Source: an uncultured Acetatifactor sp. (GTDB lineage Bacteria; Bacillota; Clostridia; Lachnospirales; Lachnospiraceae). From it: a stretch of 6,836 bases of DNA. The notes under the pieces are model-generated. The model ran no database searches, was not told where the DNA came from, and saw only the letters and a program-made list of their open reading frames with translations. Position 1 is the stretch's first letter, and each line of letters starts with the position of its first letter. The translations under genes were made by a program, and so were the position numbers. The stretch covers positions 1-6,836 of the forward strand of contig CAJTLR010000116.1 in NCBI GenBank assembly GCA_910577185.1, written 5' to 3'. Shown piece by piece: positions 5,872 through 6,836 of this stretch.

Positions 5872-6639
5872 TCAGTGGCACAAAGCTTCAATCACATCTC
5901 CCATGTCATATTTCCCTGCCGGTTTTCCCGCCAGATACTTTGCGGCCTGTACCGCGCCTTTTCCGAAGATTCCCCGGGAATACGCCTTGTGGGAAAAGGT
6001 AATGACTTCATCCAGCCCTGCAAAAATCACATCATGCTCTCCCACAATACTTCCTCCCCGGACCGCACTGATGCCGATTTCCTTTTGGGGCCGCTTCTCC
6101 CTGCGCCCGCTTCTGTCATATACATAGCCATACACGCCGCCCAGCTCCCCGTTTATGGAATCTGCCAGGGCCAGGGCCGTACCGCTGGGCGCATCCAGCT
6201 TCTGGTTGTGATGCTTCTCCACGATCTCCATGTCAAACCCTGCCGGCGCCAGAACCCCGGCGGCATCTTTCAGCAGCTTCAGGAGAAGATTAATGCCCAT
6301 GGACATATTGGCTGACCTGAGTATGGCAATGCTCTCCGCCGCCTTTTCCACTTTCCCGGTTTCCTTCTCTCCCAGCCCCGTGGTACACAATACACAGGGC
6401 AGCTTCTTTTCCACACAGTAATCCAGCATGGTTTCCATGGCAGAAGCCGTGGAAAAATCGATGAGACAGTCTGCCTCCACATCACAGTCCCAAATATCTG
6501 TAAAAACAGGATACGGATTGTGTCCGTCGTCCGCTATATCCACACCCGCTACCAGCCGAGCCTCTTCGTCCTCAGCCAGCAGGCTGCTGATCACCTGTCC
6601 CATTCTCCCGTTACATCCATGCATTATCACTCTTATCAT
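5872..6639 (-). CDS. dapB: 4-hydroxy-tetrahydrodipicolinate reductase
   Basis: DapB (EC 1.17.1.8) reduces the DapA product to tetrahydrodipicolinate with NAD(P)H, feeding lysine and the meso-diaminopimelate of peptidoglycan. The 255-residue protein is full length and cytoplasmic. The N-terminal Rossmann half has GCNGRMG (8-14), DFSTASA (71-77) and CTTGLG (95-100). The catalytic/substrate half has NMSMGINLL (121-129), the signature EKHHNQKLDAPSGTA (141-155) with the proton donor/substrate His pair and Lys147, and RGGSIVGEH (194-202). GGAGG (6646-6650) lies six bases before the ATG. The start codon overlaps the stop of a 24-codon leader frame by ATGA and sits in the 12-bp palindrome TATCATATGATA (6634-6645). 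dapA, the usual partner, is not in the window and may lie upstream beyond 6836. I see no lysine riboswitch in the visible leader and no convincing promoter. Confidence 0.97.
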   Translation of the reverse strand: MIRVIMHGCNGRMGQVISSLLAEDEEARLVAGVDIADDGHNPYPVFTDIWDCDVEADCLIDFSTASAMETMLDYCVEKKLPCVLCTTGLGEKETGKVEKAAESIAILRSANMSMGINLLLKLLKDAAGVLAPAGFDMEIVEKHHNQKLDAPSGTALALADSINGELGGVYGYVYDRSGRREKRPQKEIGISAVRGGSIVGEHDVIFAGLDEVITFSHKAYSRGIFGKGAVQAAKYLAGKPAGKYDMGDVIEALCH

Positions 6640-6710
6640 ATGATACCTCCGGTTTGTATTTTCTCTTCCCAGACACCTATGCAGCCTGTCACACCATCAT
6701 TAACTTTCAT
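6636..6710 (-). CDS. Possible 24-codon leader peptide coupled to dapB
   Basis: This short frame starts MKVNDGVTG and ends EEKIQTGGII. Two features suggest it is translated. A perfect GGAGG (6717-6721) stands exactly six bases before its ATG, and its TGA overlaps the dapB ATG as ATGA, the classic arrangement for translational coupling. An in-frame TGA just upstream shows it is not the tail of a longer protein. It has only two lysines, apart from each other, so it does not look like a lysine attenuator peptide. The first five or so codons come from the direct repeat that is also present at 6781, and the remainder is unique sequence before dapB. It may therefore be a by-product of the repeat landing there rather than a selected gene. 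Confidence 0.4.
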   Translation of the reverse strand: MKVNDGVTGCIGVWEEKIQTGGII

Positions 6711-6736
6711 AGTAAACCTCCATCATGCTCAACCTG

Positions 6737-6787
6737 CCGCTTAGCGGGCCGCATGGCCATCCATGCTGTGAAAGTCGAAGACTTTCA
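6737..6787 (-). promoter_or_regulatory. Series of three hairpins between the repeat copies
   Basis: Three perfect stems follow one another: CCGC-TTA-GCGG (6737-6747), GCATGG-CCAT-CCATGC (6751-6766) and TGAAAGTC-GAA-GACTTTCA (6769-6787). A fourth possible stem, CATGC/GCATG with CCCC/GGGG outside it (6795-6836), is cut by the window edge. The arm TGAAAGT can also pair with the other repeat copy at 6703-6709, so two alternative folds exist. The arrangement fits a folded RNA leader or a palindromic repeat element. It matches no riboswitch class I can name. Confidence 0.45.
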
Positions 6788-6788
6788 T
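6741..6788 (-). CDS. Possible 15-codon small frame inside the repeat
   Basis: The frame MKVFDFHSMDGHAAR with stop TAA begins in the distal repeat copy, six bases after GGGGG (6795-6799), a weak SD. Its start codon lies in the hairpin TGAAAGTC-TTC-GACTTTCA (6769-6787), which would hinder initiation. Whether it is translated is unknown. A second minus-strand frame crosses both repeat copies (open to the window edge, stop at 6700) and repeats VYYES, because the period is 26 codons. Confidence 0.2.
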   Translation of the reverse strand: MKVFDFHSMDGHAAR

Positions 6789-6836
6789 AGTAAACCCCCA
6801 TGCCCCGCGTTGGCACCACTGCGCATGAAACAGGGG

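Larger units (their letters stand above)
6703..6803 (-). repeat. Direct repeat, 78-bp period, carrying an SD-like run and ATG
   Basis: ACTTTCATAGTAAACC occurs at 6703-6718 and again at 6781-6796 (plus-strand reading). Both copies are followed by a C-rich run, CCAT and ATGC (to 6728 and 6803) with a 3-base length difference. On the minus strand each copy reads as an SD-like run (GGAGG or GGGGG), six bases, then ATGAAAGT. Similarity ends abruptly after AAAGT in the dapB-proximal copy, as expected at the edge of an element or a tandem array. No transposase or target duplication is visible. Confidence 0.75.

Noticed and set aside
6703..6803. CRISPR-like repeat
   Set aside because: There are only two copies, with a 78-bp period, imperfect lengths and internal hairpins. 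No array or cas gene is present.
6640..6836. Lysine riboswitch upstream of dapB
   Set aside because: None of the conserved lysine-riboswitch core sequences are recognisable, and the leader is explained instead by direct repeats and simple hairpins. An element beyond 6836 cannot be excluded.

Overview
The window reads as chromosome of a mid-GC Firmicute of the class Clostridia, most likely Lachnospiraceae. This is inferred from a class III (Firmicutes-type) fructose-1,6-bisphosphatase, strong GGAGG ribosome binding sites, SigA-like promoters and a G/T/N/D-rich lipoprotein. Most genes lie on the minus strand; one lipoprotein gene lies on the plus strand. I see no rRNA, tRNA, CRISPR array, integrase or transposase.

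Right to left, in the direction of minus-strand transcription. (1) 6640-6836 is a structured leader. It holds a direct repeat with a 78-bp period, each copy carrying a Shine-Dalgarno-like run and an ATG, a series of hairpins, and two tiny reading frames. The second frame overlaps the dapB start by ATGA. (2) dapB (lysine/diaminopimelate pathway) is followed after 82 bp by fbp (class III FBPase, gluconeogenesis). (3) Convergent to fbp is a low-complexity lipoprotein gene on the plus strand, with a nested hairpin between the two 3' ends. (4) Divergent from the lipoprotein is a stand-alone hisA of the eukaryotic (yeast His6-like) type, with a recognisable promoter and a leader containing three palindromes. 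(5) After a gap with a good promoter and a long inverted repeat comes a three-gene unit: a membrane-anchored coiled-coil protein with a degenerate LytM/M23 domain, a bactofilin, and a GNAT acetyltransferase. These are spaced 23 and 24 bp apart. A strong hairpin terminator at 43-71 probably ends this unit.

Functionally, the LytM-like protein and the bactofilin form a plausible cell-envelope module: a cytoplasmic polymer next to an envelope protein facing peptidoglycan. The peptidase has lost the zinc ligands I can check, so it is probably a binding or activating protein rather than an enzyme. The acetyltransferase is clearly AT-richer than its neighbours and may be a later addition. dapB, fbp and hisA are housekeeping metabolism. 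The points most worth a second look are the pseudo-peptidase/bactofilin pair, the repeat-derived leader in front of dapB, and the eukaryotic-type hisA standing outside a his operon.
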